DNA of 64,000 bases from Micropruina sp. (GTDB lineage Bacteria > Actinomycetota > Actinomycetes > Propionibacteriales > Propionibacteriaceae), in contig JADJVZ010000014.1 of the NCBI GenBank assembly GCA_016716635.1, positions 682,001-746,000 of the forward strand. Reading direction: 5' to 3'. The translations under genes were made by a program, and so were the position numbers. Below are positions 1 to 7,839 of this stretch, in pieces (the first letter of the stretch is position 1; each line of letters begins with the position of its first letter). The notes beneath the pieces are model-generated. The model did no database searches, was not told where the DNA came from, and saw nothing but the letters and a program-made list of their open reading frames with translations.

Positions 1-111
1 ACGGGGTGGCGCGAGCGAAGTGGACAGCGTGGGCGAGGTGGCGAACGACAAGGTTGGCGGTAGCGATGGGCGCTCCACGATGCGTCAAAGGGTGTACCGC
101 CAGTGACTCCC

Positions 112-123
112 AGGGGATCCCCT
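112..123. promoter_or_regulatory. Palindrome upstream of the cupin gene
   Basis: AGGGGATCCCCT is a perfect 12-bp palindrome about 50 bases before the cupin start, flanked by two GTGACT direct copies (103-108 and 125-130). It could be an operator of the kind bound by a dimeric regulator, but no regulator is visible because the window begins here. I see no convincing gene in 1-172. Confidence 0.3.
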
Positions 124-172
124 CGGTGACTACCGTCGAGGCGATGGCACCCTCCGACCGAAGGACTCCCCC

Positions 173-595
173 ATGCAACAACAACCGACCCTGCCCACCA
201 GTAAGGGGCCCGCGGATCGCTTTATCGGCGACGCCTACGTCGACATGATCGTGGCCAACCCAGAGGCGGGATTCAGCGTCGGGATGGTTCATTTCACCCC
301 GGGTTGTCACAACGCTTGGCACTCCCACGCGGCCGGGCAGATGCTCCATTGCACCGAGGGTCTCGGCGTGGTCGTCACCGAGGACGAGGTCATCGTGCTG
401 CGTCCGGGCGTCACGGTCTGGACCCCGCCGAACCAGCGGCACTGGCATGGGGCCGTTCCGGACCGGCTCATGTCCCACTTGGCCATGAGCGCCGCCGTCC
501 CGTTGGCCGAGGGCCAGGAGGCCGTCACCTGGCAAGAACACGTCAGTGACGCCGACTACCTGGCCGCGGCCGCCGCGGCCACCACCGCCCACTAA
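173..595 (+). CDS. Cupin-domain protein
   Basis: A 140-residue single-domain cupin, normal length for the family. The first cupin motif lies around residues 44-62, with the histidine-rich run GCHNAWHSH that would bind a metal ion. The second motif contains NQRHWHG near residue 90. Proteins of this shape are often annotated as carboxymuconolactone-decarboxylase-associated cupins, but substrate and reaction cannot be read from the sequence. The ATG at 173 follows AAGGACT, an acceptable ribosome binding site. The NAD(P)-binding gene at 615 starts 19 bases downstream on the same strand, so the two are probably co-transcribed, which suggests a small redox or detoxification pair. Confidence 0.85.
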   Translation: MQQQPTLPTSKGPADRFIGDAYVDMIVANPEAGFSVGMVHFTPGCHNAWHSHAAGQMLHCTEGLGVVVTEDEVIVLRPGVTVWTPPNQRHWHGAVPDRLMSHLAMSAAVPLAEGQEAVTWQEHVSDADYLAAAAAATTAH

Positions 596-614
596 CCCCA
601 GGAGCGCATCCAAA

Positions 615-1397
615 ATGACTCAGCTCACCATCTTGTCGGTCGGCGCTACCGGCAGTATCGGTTCTCACGTCGTCGCCGAGGCCCTCAAGGCCGGGCACGC
701 CGTGCGGGCGCTGGTCCGCGACCGGACGCGCGGCGCGAAGCTCCCCCAGGGCGTCGAGCTCGTGGTCGGAGACGTTACCCGTCCGGAGACGCTCGCCGCC
801 GCCGTCGAGGGGATCGACGCGGTCGTGTTCACGTTGGGGTCGGACGGCGCGGGCGCCTCCGGCGCGCGGACCATCGACTACGGCGGCGTCCGCAACGTGC
901 TCACTGCGCTGAAAGGCCGCCCGGTTCGGGTCGCCCTTATGACCGCCATCGGGGTCACGAACCGGGAAGGCGACTACAACCGCAGCACCCAGGCCCCGGA
1001 TTGGAAGCGCCGTTCTGAGCGGCTCGTGCGAGCGAGTGGGCTGGACTACACGATCGTCCGACCCGGCTGGTTCGACTACAACGCTGCGGATCAACACCGC
1101 CTCGTGTTGTGGCAGGGCGTCCGGCGCTACACGGACGGCCCGTCGGACGGGGTGGTCGCGCGCCACCAGATCGCTCAGGTGTTGGTCGCGTCGCTCACCA
1201 GCGAGGCCGCTCGACGCAAGACGTTCGAGTTGACCGCAGAAAAGGGACCAGCCCAGACCGACCTCGAACCACTGTTCGCCGGGCTGCCAGCGGACCTCCC
1301 CGGGACGCTTGACGGCTACCTCGACCCGGCGAACATGCCGCTGGCCGGGGAATCGTCGGACGTCCGCCACGATCTCGAGGCGATCACACCGAGCTGA
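615..1397 (+). CDS. NAD(P)-binding (atypical SDR, NmrA-like) protein
   Basis: A 260-residue Rossmann-fold protein. The dinucleotide motif GATGSIGSHV is at residues 10-19, followed by a typical strand-helix alternation and a basic residue pattern (RDRTR) that favours NADP. There is no classical YxxxK pair in the usual place, so it fits the atypical SDR group that includes NmrA-like sensors and quinone reductases. The ATG at 615 is chosen because GGAG lies 10 bases upstream; a longer in-frame extension would overlap the cupin gene. It probably shares a transcript with that gene. Substrate unknown. Confidence 0.85.
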   Translation: MTQLTILSVGATGSIGSHVVAEALKAGHAVRALVRDRTRGAKLPQGVELVVGDVTRPETLAAAVEGIDAVVFTLGSDGAGASGARTIDYGGVRNVLTALKGRPVRVALMTAIGVTNREGDYNRSTQAPDWKRRSERLVRASGLDYTIVRPGWFDYNAADQHRLVLWQGVRRYTDGPSDGVVARHQIAQVLVASLTSEAARRKTFELTAEKGPAQTDLEPLFAGLPADLPGTLDGYLDPANMPLAGESSDVRHDLEAITPS

Positions 1398-1404
1398 GCC
1401 CAAG

Positions 1405-1481
1405 TGTCCGCAATCGCGCACTCGTCCCGCAAATCCGGGCTCATACCCTCGATTTTCGAGACGAGTGTGCGGTGTCGGACA
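1405..1481. repeat. Inverted pair of 36-bp elements between convergent genes
   Basis: Two copies of a roughly 36-bp element, 1405-1440 on the plus strand and 1446-1481 in reverse complement, share TGTCCG, CGC, CACTCGTC and AAATC/AAATC-like blocks. The core arms 1406-1426 and 1460-1480 match at 17 of 21 positions. Lying between convergent genes, they could fold as a long hairpin and end transcription from both sides. The element-like structure also resembles an extragenic repeat family. Confidence 0.55.
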
Positions 1482-1510
1482 ACCAAGCCTGGGGCCCGGC
1501 TCCGAAGGGT

Positions 1511-2140
1511 CTATAACGGTGACAACATCGTGTGGACGGCCAGCAGGTCGGGCACCACGAGGTGCGCGTGGGTCAGTTGATCGTCCGGGACGGTGCCACT
1601 GATCGCCACGACGAGGCCGATGCCCGCGCCGACGGCTGAGGTCACGCCGGCGGGGGCATCTTCGACTGCGAGGCACGCGGACGGGGAAACTCCCAGCAGC
1701 CGCGTGCCAAGAATGTAGGGCTCGGGATCGGGTTTGCCCCGGTCCACGTTGTCGCGGGTCACCACGACGGCGAACCGGTCGAGCAGATCACCCAAGCAGG
1801 TGCGGGCCCAACTCTCCGGGGCTGAGGTGATGAGCGCCAGCGGCACGGACGTGGTTCGCAGCAAATCCTCGGCGCCGGGATACAGCGCAGGACGTGGAAG
1901 GGTCGCCACCAACTCCCACAGCTCGGCCATCATCGAGCCGATATCTTCGCCATCCCAGGGTCCGGGCTGGGTGGCGAAGATATCGTCGGCTCGCCGTCCC
2001 GCGAAGCTGGCCAGCAACGTGTCGTTGGCCGGCCAGCCTCGCGCGGCGAACCAGGTCCGGAAGACCTGGCGGTGGAAGCCCTCGGAGTCGACGAGGGTTC
2101 CGTCCAGGTCGAGTAGCAGAGCTGCTACCGGATCAGGCAT
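1511..2140 (-). CDS. HAD-superfamily phosphatase/phosphoglucomutase-like protein
   Basis: A 209-residue HAD hydrolase. Motif I DLDGT sits at residues 11-15 with the nucleophile Asp. A four-helix cap region follows, then a motif II-like LALITS, and later RGKPDPEPY and VEDAPAGV (motifs III and IV). The order and size match the beta-phosphoglucomutase/sugar-phosphatase subgroup. The ATG at 2140 overlaps the end of the EIIA gene by 8 bases, so it is translated with the PTS genes. A role on a sugar phosphate of the amino-sugar locus is an inference from position. Confidence 0.85.
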   Translation of the reverse strand: MPDPVAALLLDLDGTLVDSEGFHRQVFRTWFAARGWPANDTLLASFAGRRADDIFATQPGPWDGEDIGSMMAELWELVATLPRPALYPGAEDLLRTTSVPLALITSAPESWARTCLGDLLDRFAVVVTRDNVDRGKPDPEPYILGTRLLGVSPSACLAVEDAPAGVTSAVGAGIGLVVAISGTVPDDQLTHAHLVVPDLLAVHTMLSPL

Positions 2141-2582
2141 CGACGCTGAAAAGTGTGTCCCCGGCGAGGACGACCTGGCCGATGGCCGGGTCGATCGCGG
2201 AGCCAGCGGGACGGTCCATGGCGACCACCATGACGGTGGTGCTGACGCCGTCGCCGGTGATTTCGGCGGGGTTCCAGCGGACGATCGGGTCGCCAGCTGC
2301 GACGACCGACTTCTCTTCCGCGAGGACTTCGAAACCGACGCCACCGAGCTTGACGGTGTCGATGCCCAGGTGAACCAGAAGGCCAATGCCTTCGGAGGTC
2401 AGCATCGCAAAAGCATGGGGGTGCAGTTTGAGAATCTTTCCGTCGGCGGGGGCAACGACGGTGGTGAGGACGGGGGTGGGCTCAATGGCCACGCCCGGTC
2501 CGACGATCTCGCCAGCGAAGACCGGGTCATTGACCTCGGTAATCGGGAAGACGCGGCCGGGACAAGGCGCCAAGACCTTCAT
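2133..2582 (-). CDS. crr: PTS glucose-family EIIA component
   Basis: A 149-residue free-standing EIIA of the glucose/N-acetylglucosamine family, which passes phosphate from HPr to EIIB. The two active-site histidines are visible: HPHAF (His56) and GLLVHLGIDT (phosphorylated His71), in the family's normal spacing. The ATG at 2582 overlaps the EIIB stop by one base (TAATG). In enteric bacteria the same protein (Crr) also controls carbon catabolite signalling; whether it does so here is unknown. It forms a leftward transcript with EIIB and the HAD gene, while its likely EIIC is read to the right. Confidence 0.93.
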   Translation of the reverse strand: MKVLAPCPGRVFPITEVNDPVFAGEIVGPGVAIEPTPVLTTVVAPADGKILKLHPHAFAMLTSEGIGLLVHLGIDTVKLGGVGFEVLAEEKSVVAAGDPIVRWNPAEITGDGVSTTVMVVAMDRPAGSAIDPAIGQVVLAGDTLFSVDA

Positions 2583-2815
2583 TAGAGGAGATCCTCGATG
2601 TCCTCGGCCAGGTTGTCGGCCTCGGGGCCCACGACGACCTGCACGGCTTTGCCGGCCGAGATGACGCCATGCGCGCCGGCAGCCTTCAAGGCAGCCTCGT
2701 TGACTTTGCTCGGGTCTTTCAGCTCGCACCGAAGCCGGGTGATGCACGGTTCGATCTCGATGATGTTCCCGGCCCCGCCCAGCGCGGCGAGGATCTGCTC
2801 GGCCTTCTTGCTCAT
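2582..2815 (-). CDS. PTS glucose-family EIIB component
   Basis: A 77-residue free-standing EIIB domain. The phosphocysteine motif EPCITRLR places the active Cys at residue 24, and the rest matches the single-domain glucose-type EIIB proteins (NagF-like in Streptomyces). The ATG at 2815 is preceded by an AGAAAGAGAG run on the coding strand; a longer reading frame upstream has no such support. It lies first in the leftward EIIB-EIIA-HAD transcript and divergent from the GntR gene. The component is likely partner to the EIIC at 3711-4952. Confidence 0.93.
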   Translation of the reverse strand: MSKKAEQILAALGGAGNIIEIEPCITRLRCELKDPSKVNEAALKAAGAHGVISAGKAVQVVVGPEADNLAEDIEDLL

Positions 2816-2848
2816 GTGTTCTCTCTTTCTGTGGGCCCTCGGGGCCGC

Positions 2849-2877
2849 TTGACATCGTGCGACGACCATAGCACTAT
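2849..2877 (+). promoter_or_regulatory. Putative promoter of the GntR-EIIC-nagBA operon
   Basis: TTGACA at 2849-2854 and CACTAT at 2872-2877 are separated by 17 bases. Transcription would begin near 2884, just ahead of the repeat operator, which would allow autoregulation. Confidence 0.4.
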
Positions 2878-2885
2878 TTTGACTC

Positions 2886-2930
2886 AGTGGTACGGACCAG
2901 TACGCACCAGTACGGACCAGTACAAACCAA
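2886..2930. promoter_or_regulatory. DasR/NagR-like operator with four phased 10-bp repeats
   Basis: AGTGGTACGGACCAGT (2886-2901) closely fits the dre-type operator of DasR/NagR regulators (ACTGGT-n4-ACCAGT). It runs into four tandem 10-bp units at 2891-2930: TACGGACCAG, TACGCACCAG, TACGGACCAG and TACAAACCAA. One unit per helical turn places every ACCA half-site on the same DNA face. The position between the divergent EIIB and GntR genes suggests control of both directions by the adjacent regulator. Confidence 0.6.
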
Positions 2931-2947
2931 CAACAAGGGGGGTCTCA

Positions 2948-3721
2948 ATGGCGGAGGACGAAAGGATTCACGATGGGCCGTTGCCGAAGCACCGACAGCT
3001 TCGTGAACTGCTCATCGAGATGGCAGTCCCCGGTCAAGCAATCCCGTCCGAGCGCGAGCTGATGGCCACCTACGAGGTGTCCCGGGCGACCGTCCGCAAG
3101 GCCATCGATGGCCTCGTCGCGGACGGCCTGCTGCAGCGCACGCACGGTTTGGGGACGTTCGCCGTCCGGGCCCGCTTGGAGACCAACCTGCACCTGGCGT
3201 CGTTCAGCCAGGACATGTTGCGCCGCGGCCTGACCCCCTCGACCCGGCTACTTTCACTCGGCTTGGCACTGCCGCCCGCCGAGGTCGCGACGTGGTTCGG
3301 CTTGGCGCCGGGCGAGCGGGCATGGCGCCTGGCCCGCATCCGGCTGGCCGATGACGCCCCTATTGCCCACGAAGAGGGCTGGTATTCGACGAGCCTGCTG
3401 CCCGGCCTCGACCGCCACAACCTCACCACCGAATCGCTCTACGACATCCTCGCCAACAGCTACGGCTACTGGGTCGACCACGCCGAACAGGTGCTGTGGG
3501 GCGAAGCAGCCGACGCCCTGTTGGCGAACCAACTCTCCGCCCCCGTCGGTACCCCGCTGCTGGTTTTCCAGCGGCGCTCGACCGCCGGAGGGAAACGACT
3601 CGAATACGTCGTCTCCCGCTATCGGGGCGACCGCTATCAAGTCCACATGGACCTGACTCGTGAGCAGCCTGCGAACGAGCTAAACACCACCCCCCTCGAA
3701 AGGAACGCTAGTGACCTCTAA
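2948..3721 (+). CDS. GntR-family (HutC/UTRA) regulator, DasR/NagR-like
   Basis: A 257-residue repressor. The N-terminal winged helix (about residues 8-75) has the GntR signature PSERELMATYEVSRATVRKA, and a C-terminal UTRA effector domain follows from about residue 90, ending in a typical Y-x-V-x-M-D-L segment. Members of this subfamily bind glucosamine-6-phosphate or N-acetylglucosamine-6-phosphate, fitting its place inside the amino-sugar operon. The ATG at 2948 follows AAGGGGGG and lies just after the repeat operator. Its last 11 bases overlap the GTG start of the EIIC gene, indicating coupled expression and autoregulation. Confidence 0.92.
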   Translation: MAEDERIHDGPLPKHRQLRELLIEMAVPGQAIPSERELMATYEVSRATVRKAIDGLVADGLLQRTHGLGTFAVRARLETNLHLASFSQDMLRRGLTPSTRLLSLGLALPPAEVATWFGLAPGERAWRLARIRLADDAPIAHEEGWYSTSLLPGLDRHNLTTESLYDILANSYGYWVDHAEQVLWGEAADALLANQLSAPVGTPLLVFQRRSTAGGKRLEYVVSRYRGDRYQVHMDLTREQPANELNTTPLERNASDL

Positions 3722-4952
3722 GGATCCGGCCGTTGTCGGCCGATTCAATTTGGCCCCACTCCAGAAGTTCGGCCGCAGCCTCATGCTGCCGATCGCCTCC
3801 TTGCCCGCCGCAGCTCTCTTGCTGCGTCTAGGCCAAGACGACCTCCTCGGCAAAGACGGCCTCGGCTGGAACCTTGTCTCCTCGATCATCGGCGCCGCGG
3901 GCGGCGCCATCTTCGGCGCGCTGCCGCTGCTGTTCGCCGTCGGCGTGGCCATCGGCATGGCGAAGAAGGCAGACGGCTCCACGGCACTGGCCACCGTGGT
4001 CGGCTACCTGGTGTTCAAGGGCGTCAGCGACGCCATGTCTCCCGTCATCGGCCTGCCGAAGAGCGCGGCGGGCGTCCAGAGCCTCATCAACTACGGCGTC
4101 CTCGGCGGCATCGTGATGGGTGTTGTCAGCGGCCTGCTGTGGCAGAAGTTCTACCGCGTCAGCCTGCCCCCCTACCTGGCCTTCTTCGGTGGCCGTCGCT
4201 TCGTGCCCATGATCACCGCTCTCGCCGGCATCGTGCTCGCGGTCGGCATGGCGTTCGTCTACCCGGCCTTCAACTCGGGCCTGACCGCGGTGGGTAACTG
4301 GGTCGCGGGCAACGTCATCATCGGTGGCTTCGTCTACGGCACCCTCAACCGCCTGCTCATCCCGCTCGGTTTGCACCACATCCTGAACAACCCGCCGTGG
4401 TTCATCCTGGGCGACTTCACCAAGCCCGACGGCACGGTCGTCCACGGCGACATCGCCCGCTTCTTGGCCCACGACCCCACCGCCGGAACCTTCATGACCG
4501 GCTTCTTCCCCATCATGATGTTCGCCCTGCCCGCCGCCGCCCTGGCGATCTGGCAGGAAGCCAAGCCCAAGAACAAGAAGGCCGTCGGCGGCATCATGAT
4601 CTCCGTCGCCCTGACCGCCTTCCTCACCGGTGTCACCGAGCCCCTGGAGTTCGCCTTCATGTTCGTCGCGTGGCCGCTGTACGTTCTTCACGCCGTGCTC
4701 ACCGGCCTCTCGCTGGCGATCACCAACGGCCTCGGCATTCATATGGGCTTCGGCTTCTCCGCTGGCCTGTTCGACTTCTTGTTGAACTGGAACATCGGCA
4801 CGAACCCCTGGATGCTCATCCCGATCGGGCTCGCCTTCGGCGCCTTGTACTACATCGTGTTCCGGGTCGTCATCCGCAAGATGAACCTCAAGACCCCGGG
4901 CCGCGAGGACGAGGACGAGGACGCCACCGACTCCGAGACCGCCTCCGCCTAA
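3711..4952 (+). CDS. PTS EIIC permease, N-acetylglucosamine type
   Basis: A 413-residue membrane permease of the glucose-superfamily PTS. It has about ten hydrophobic segments, the signature region TEPLEFAFMFVAWPLYVLHA (residues about 305-324) and a conserved substrate-binding stretch around LHHILNNPPWF. No EIIA or EIIB domain is fused, so it must work with the separate EIIB and EIIA encoded to the left, as in Streptomyces NagE2. The GTG at 3711 has AAAGGAA upstream. It is followed by a strong hairpin and nagB, so uptake and catabolism of N-acetylglucosamine are in one operon. Confidence 0.92.
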   Translation: MTSKDPAVVGRFNLAPLQKFGRSLMLPIASLPAAALLLRLGQDDLLGKDGLGWNLVSSIIGAAGGAIFGALPLLFAVGVAIGMAKKADGSTALATVVGYLVFKGVSDAMSPVIGLPKSAAGVQSLINYGVLGGIVMGVVSGLLWQKFYRVSLPPYLAFFGGRRFVPMITALAGIVLAVGMAFVYPAFNSGLTAVGNWVAGNVIIGGFVYGTLNRLLIPLGLHHILNNPPWFILGDFTKPDGTVVHGDIARFLAHDPTAGTFMTGFFPIMMFALPAAALAIWQEAKPKNKKAVGGIMISVALTAFLTGVTEPLEFAFMFVAWPLYVLHAVLTGLSLAITNGLGIHMGFGFSAGLFDFLLNWNIGTNPWMLIPIGLAFGALYYIVFRVVIRKMNLKTPGREDEDEDATDSETASA

Positions 4953-4962
4953 CCCCAGCCAT

Positions 4963-4992
4963 GGTGTCCTCCCGCTTCGGCGGGAGGGCACC
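4963..4992 (+). promoter_or_regulatory. UUCG-capped hairpin between EIIC and nagB
   Basis: A 13-bp stem (4963-4975 with 4980-4992, one G-U pair) is closed by the stable tetraloop TTCG. No T-run follows, and nagB begins 41 bases later. It is therefore more likely a processing or mRNA-stability element, or a partial attenuator that lowers nagB relative to the regulator and permease, than a full terminator. Confidence 0.6.
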
Positions 4993-5033
4993 GCAAACCC
5001 CACTCTCACCCACCCCCACCCCCTGAGGAAGTC

Positions 5034-5825
5034 ATGGAAGTTATCATTGCCCCCAACGCCCACCAAGTTGGCGTTGTGGCCGCGGCCAAGGCCGCTCGTA
5101 TCGCCGGCCCGATCGGCCCGAAGGTGGTGCTGGGCGTCGCCACTGGCTCCTCCCCCGTCCAGACCTTCGCCGAACTCGCCCGCCTCGTCGACAGCGGCGC
5201 GCTCGACCTCTCCGAGGCCTCTGCCTTCGCCCTGGACGAGTACGTGGGCATGCAGCCCGACAACCCCTTGAGCTACCACGAGGTCATCCGCCAGACCATC
5301 ACTGTGCCGCTGCACCTCGATCCGGCTCGCGTGCACGTGCCCGAAGGTGCCGCCAAGGACCTCGGCGCCGCCTGCCAGGCCTACGAAGAGGCCATCACCG
5401 CCGCCGGCGGCGTCGACATCCAGTTCCTGGGTATCGGGTCCAACGGCCACATCGGCTTCAACGAGCCCTCCTCGTCCCTCGCCTCTCGGACGCGCGTGAA
5501 GACCCTCGCCGCCAGCACCCGCCAAGACAACGCCCGGTTCTTCAACTCGCTGGACGAGGTGCCGCAGCACTGCCTCACGCAGGGCCTCGGGACGATTCTG
5601 GACGCTCGTCACGTGATTCTGGTCGCGACGGGACTCAACAAGGCCGACGCCGTCGCCAACATGGTCGAAGGCCCGGTCACCTCGATGTGCCCCGGTTCGG
5701 CGCTGCAGTTGCACGCCAACGCGGTGATCGTGGTCGATGAGGACGCCGCCTCGAAGCTCTCGATGATTGATTACTATCGGGAGATCTACGCGAACCTTCC
5801 CGACGAACAGCGACTGGACATCTGA
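5034..5825 (+). CDS. nagB: Glucosamine-6-phosphate deaminase
   Basis: A 263-residue NagB, normal length. It converts glucosamine-6-phosphate to fructose-6-phosphate and ammonia in the cytoplasm. Visible signatures are the N-terminal GVATGSSP phosphate loop, LDEYVGM carrying the catalytic Asp, and GIGSNGHIGFNEP, the NagB family motif with the active His. The ATG at 5034 follows GAGGAAG. The stop overlaps the nagA start by one base (TGATG), so the two enzymes are coupled: NagA makes the substrate of NagB. Confidence 0.96.
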   Translation: MEVIIAPNAHQVGVVAAAKAARIAGPIGPKVVLGVATGSSPVQTFAELARLVDSGALDLSEASAFALDEYVGMQPDNPLSYHEVIRQTITVPLHLDPARVHVPEGAAKDLGAACQAYEEAITAAGGVDIQFLGIGSNGHIGFNEPSSSLASRTRVKTLAASTRQDNARFFNSLDEVPQHCLTQGLGTILDARHVILVATGLNKADAVANMVEGPVTSMCPGSALQLHANAVIVVDEDAASKLSMIDYYREIYANLPDEQRLDI

Positions 5826-6940
5826 TGCGCTTGACCGCAGACCACATCCTGTTCCCGGACGCCGACGCACCGGCACCGGGATTCCTCGAGATCGAGGGGG
5901 AGCGCATCGTTGCGGCCAGCCGGGGTAACGCCCCGTGGGTGGCGGACGAACACCTCAGTGGCACTGTGGTCCCGGGCTATGTGGATGTGCACGTCCATGG
6001 TGGCGGTGGCGCTTCGTTCGTCACCGAGGACCCGGCCGTGGCACGGCAGGCACTGGCGGCGCATCGGCGGCTGGGGGTCACCACCATGGTGGCGTCCCTC
6101 GTCACCGGTTCGCTGCCGGACCTGGAGCGCCAGGTCGAGTGCCTGGCCGGACTCATCGAAAGCGGCGAGCTGGCCGGCATCCACCTGGAAGGCCCCTGGC
6201 TGAGCCTGGAGTACAAGGGTGCGCACGCCCCCGACCTGCTCGCCGACCCGGCCTTGGGTGACGTCACACGCCTGTTGGACGCGGGCCGCGGCACCATCCG
6301 CATGGTCACCATTGCCCCCGAACGCGAGGGTGCCCTGGACGCCATTCGGCTGATGGCCGAACGCGGCGTGGTGGCGGCGATCGGGCACACGGACGCCGAC
6401 TACGACACCGTGCACGCGGCGATCAACGCGGGAGCCTCCGGGGCCACGCATCTGTTCAACGCCATGGCGCCGCTTCGGCACCGGGAGCCGGGACCCGTCC
6501 TTGCCCTATGGGAGGACCAACGGGTCTACCTCGAGTTGATCCTGGACGGTGTTCACGTGCGTCCGGAGTTGGTTGCTTTCGTGGCGGCCACCGAGCCCGA
6601 CCGCTTCGTCCTGGTGACCGACGCCATGGCCGCAGCCGCGGCGCAGGACGGGGAGTACATCCTCGGCGACCTGCCCGTGGAAGTGCGCGATGGGGTGGCT
6701 CGCATCGCGGGCACCGACACCATCGCGGGCTCCACACTGACCCTCGACCGGGCCGTACGCAATGCCGTCGCGGCCGGTATTCCCTTCACGCAGGCTATTC
6801 GGGCGGCCACTTCCCTGCCGGCCGACTACCTGTCCCTCCACGATGTCGGACGCCTTGCCGTCGGCAAGCGCGCCGACCTCGTCGTCCTCGATTCCGACCT
6901 GGTGGCCACGCGCGTCATGCAGCGCGGCGCCTGGATCTGA
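5825..6940 (+). CDS. nagA: N-acetylglucosamine-6-phosphate deacetylase
   Basis: A 371-residue amidohydrolase that removes acetate from N-acetylglucosamine-6-phosphate. The beta-barrel metal motif GYVDVHVHGG, the family signature HLEGPW with KGAH, the ligand histidines in AAIGHTDADY and ATHLFNAM, and the catalytic Asp in LVTDAMAAA are all present. Start overlaps the nagB stop. A strong hairpin terminator follows at 6947, so this is the last gene of the rightward amino-sugar operon. Confidence 0.96.
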   Translation: MRLTADHILFPDADAPAPGFLEIEGERIVAASRGNAPWVADEHLSGTVVPGYVDVHVHGGGGASFVTEDPAVARQALAAHRRLGVTTMVASLVTGSLPDLERQVECLAGLIESGELAGIHLEGPWLSLEYKGAHAPDLLADPALGDVTRLLDAGRGTIRMVTIAPEREGALDAIRLMAERGVVAAIGHTDADYDTVHAAINAGASGATHLFNAMAPLRHREPGPVLALWEDQRVYLELILDGVHVRPELVAFVAATEPDRFVLVTDAMAAAAAQDGEYILGDLPVEVRDGVARIAGTDTIAGSTLTLDRAVRNAVAAGIPFTQAIRAATSLPADYLSLHDVGRLAVGKRADLVVLDSDLVATRVMQRGAWI

Positions 6941-6946
6941 GCCCCC

Positions 6947-6975
6947 GCCACCCACGTTCCTCGAACGTGGGTGGC
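6947..6975 (+). terminator. Terminator after nagA
   Basis: Perfect 12-bp stem GCCACCCACGTT / AACGTGGGTGGC with loop CCTCG, seven bases after the nagA stop. There is no clear T-run, as is common in actinobacteria. Confidence 0.8.
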
Positions 6976-7030
6976 CCCTCTGCTCGGTCGTTCGTTCCTG
7001 CACGGCGACCTGCCCCCGATGCGTCCCCGC

Positions 7031-7148
7031 GGCGCATCGCTGGAGGAACCACTCCCCGGTGAACGCCATGAACCTCGACGGCGGCGCCGCGACCACGATG
7101 TCGGTCGACGGGTTCCTCGTGGGCACGCCCGTCCGACTCGACTGGTGA
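7031..7148 (+). pseudogene. Remnant of a phosphodiester glycosidase (NAGPA domain) C-terminus
   Basis: In one frame 7068-7148 encodes AMNLDGGAATTMSVDGF-like residues and then stops. This closely matches the conserved last block of NAGPA-type phosphodiester glycosidases (NLDGGgSttm-vnG). The preceding helix of that family appears as GASLEE at 7031-7048 but in another frame and too close, so bases have been lost. No N-terminal part is seen. Such enzymes act on alpha-linked N-acetylglucosamine phosphodiesters, which suits the neighbouring nag operon. This is a family-level recognition without a search. Confidence 0.5.
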
Positions 7149-7839
7149 ACGTCAGGTGGGTGACGCGCTCTATCTGCGTTGATCTGTGCCAGATACGCCG
7201 GTATCCGCAATTTCACCCATGGTGCGCTCCTTGGCCAGCCTGGCCGGGGAGCGCACCTGTTTGTCGGCGAAGGGAATTTCCTCCGCGCGGCGCCCCAAAG
7301 GACGATCCCCTGCCGCCATGATTCACTCGCTGTGGGAATCCCAGCGACCCTCGCCGGAGAGTTTTCACGAACGTAGGTGCCTGCGACGAGGCAGGATACG
7401 GCGTCACCGGCTCAGGCGTGCCCTCGTCATTATGTGACTAACTTGCGCACGCCCCGCAGGTTCATCACCTATTGATGGGATCTCATCATCAGTTGATGAA
7501 TTGCGAAGGAAGCACAATTACTAGCGTCCATAGCGCGCTCAATTGGCAATTGTTCGTGCATCCTTTAGGCAGACGATCCGGCGTGCAACTCACCCGCCGC
7601 CGGGTCGTTTCCAGGGGAGATCCCGCAAGTCACGATGCGCGCAAGTGCGTCCGGCTAGCTCCCTCGGCCCGGCACCAGCGGCACGCTCCCACGTTCGCTC
7701 CAGTGCCGGGCCCTTCTGCGTAATGAGCTCTTCTGCGTGAGGAGCTCTATGGCGCGAGTTCGTGGCCCCGCTGTTCGCCATTCGGACGCCCGTTACCCGG
7801 GCATGGGACACCCCCAGGGCCTGCGGGAGGGGTCGCCGC
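7149..7839. other. Gene-poor stretch with hairpins and a short tandem repeat
   Basis: I see no gene here. There are two hairpins: GGTGCGCTCC/GGAGCGCACC at 7221-7230 and 7248-7257 with an inner GGCCA/TGGCC stem, and GGCCCGGCAC/GTGCCGGGCC at 7666-7675 and 7703-7712. A locally AT-richer segment (about 7430-7560) carries TTCATCA and TGATGAA inverted copies and CAATTGGCAATTG. A 17-bp imperfect tandem repeat lies at 7714-7747. This looks like decayed DNA. Confidence 0.5.
7714..7747. repeat. 17-bp tandem duplication
   Basis: TTCTGCGTAATGAGCTC (7714-7730) is followed directly by TTCTGCGTGAGGAGCTC (7731-7747), two mismatches. It lies right after the hairpin at 7666-7712. Confidence 0.7.

Noticed and set aside
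2891..2930. Short regular repeats considered as a CRISPR array
   Set aside because: Units are 10 bp with no spacers and no cas genes; operator explanation is better.
3828..5876. Long minus-strand open frame opposite EIIC and nagB
   Set aside because: Shadow of well-identified genes; composition biased (Gly, Val, Asp, His) and no start signal.
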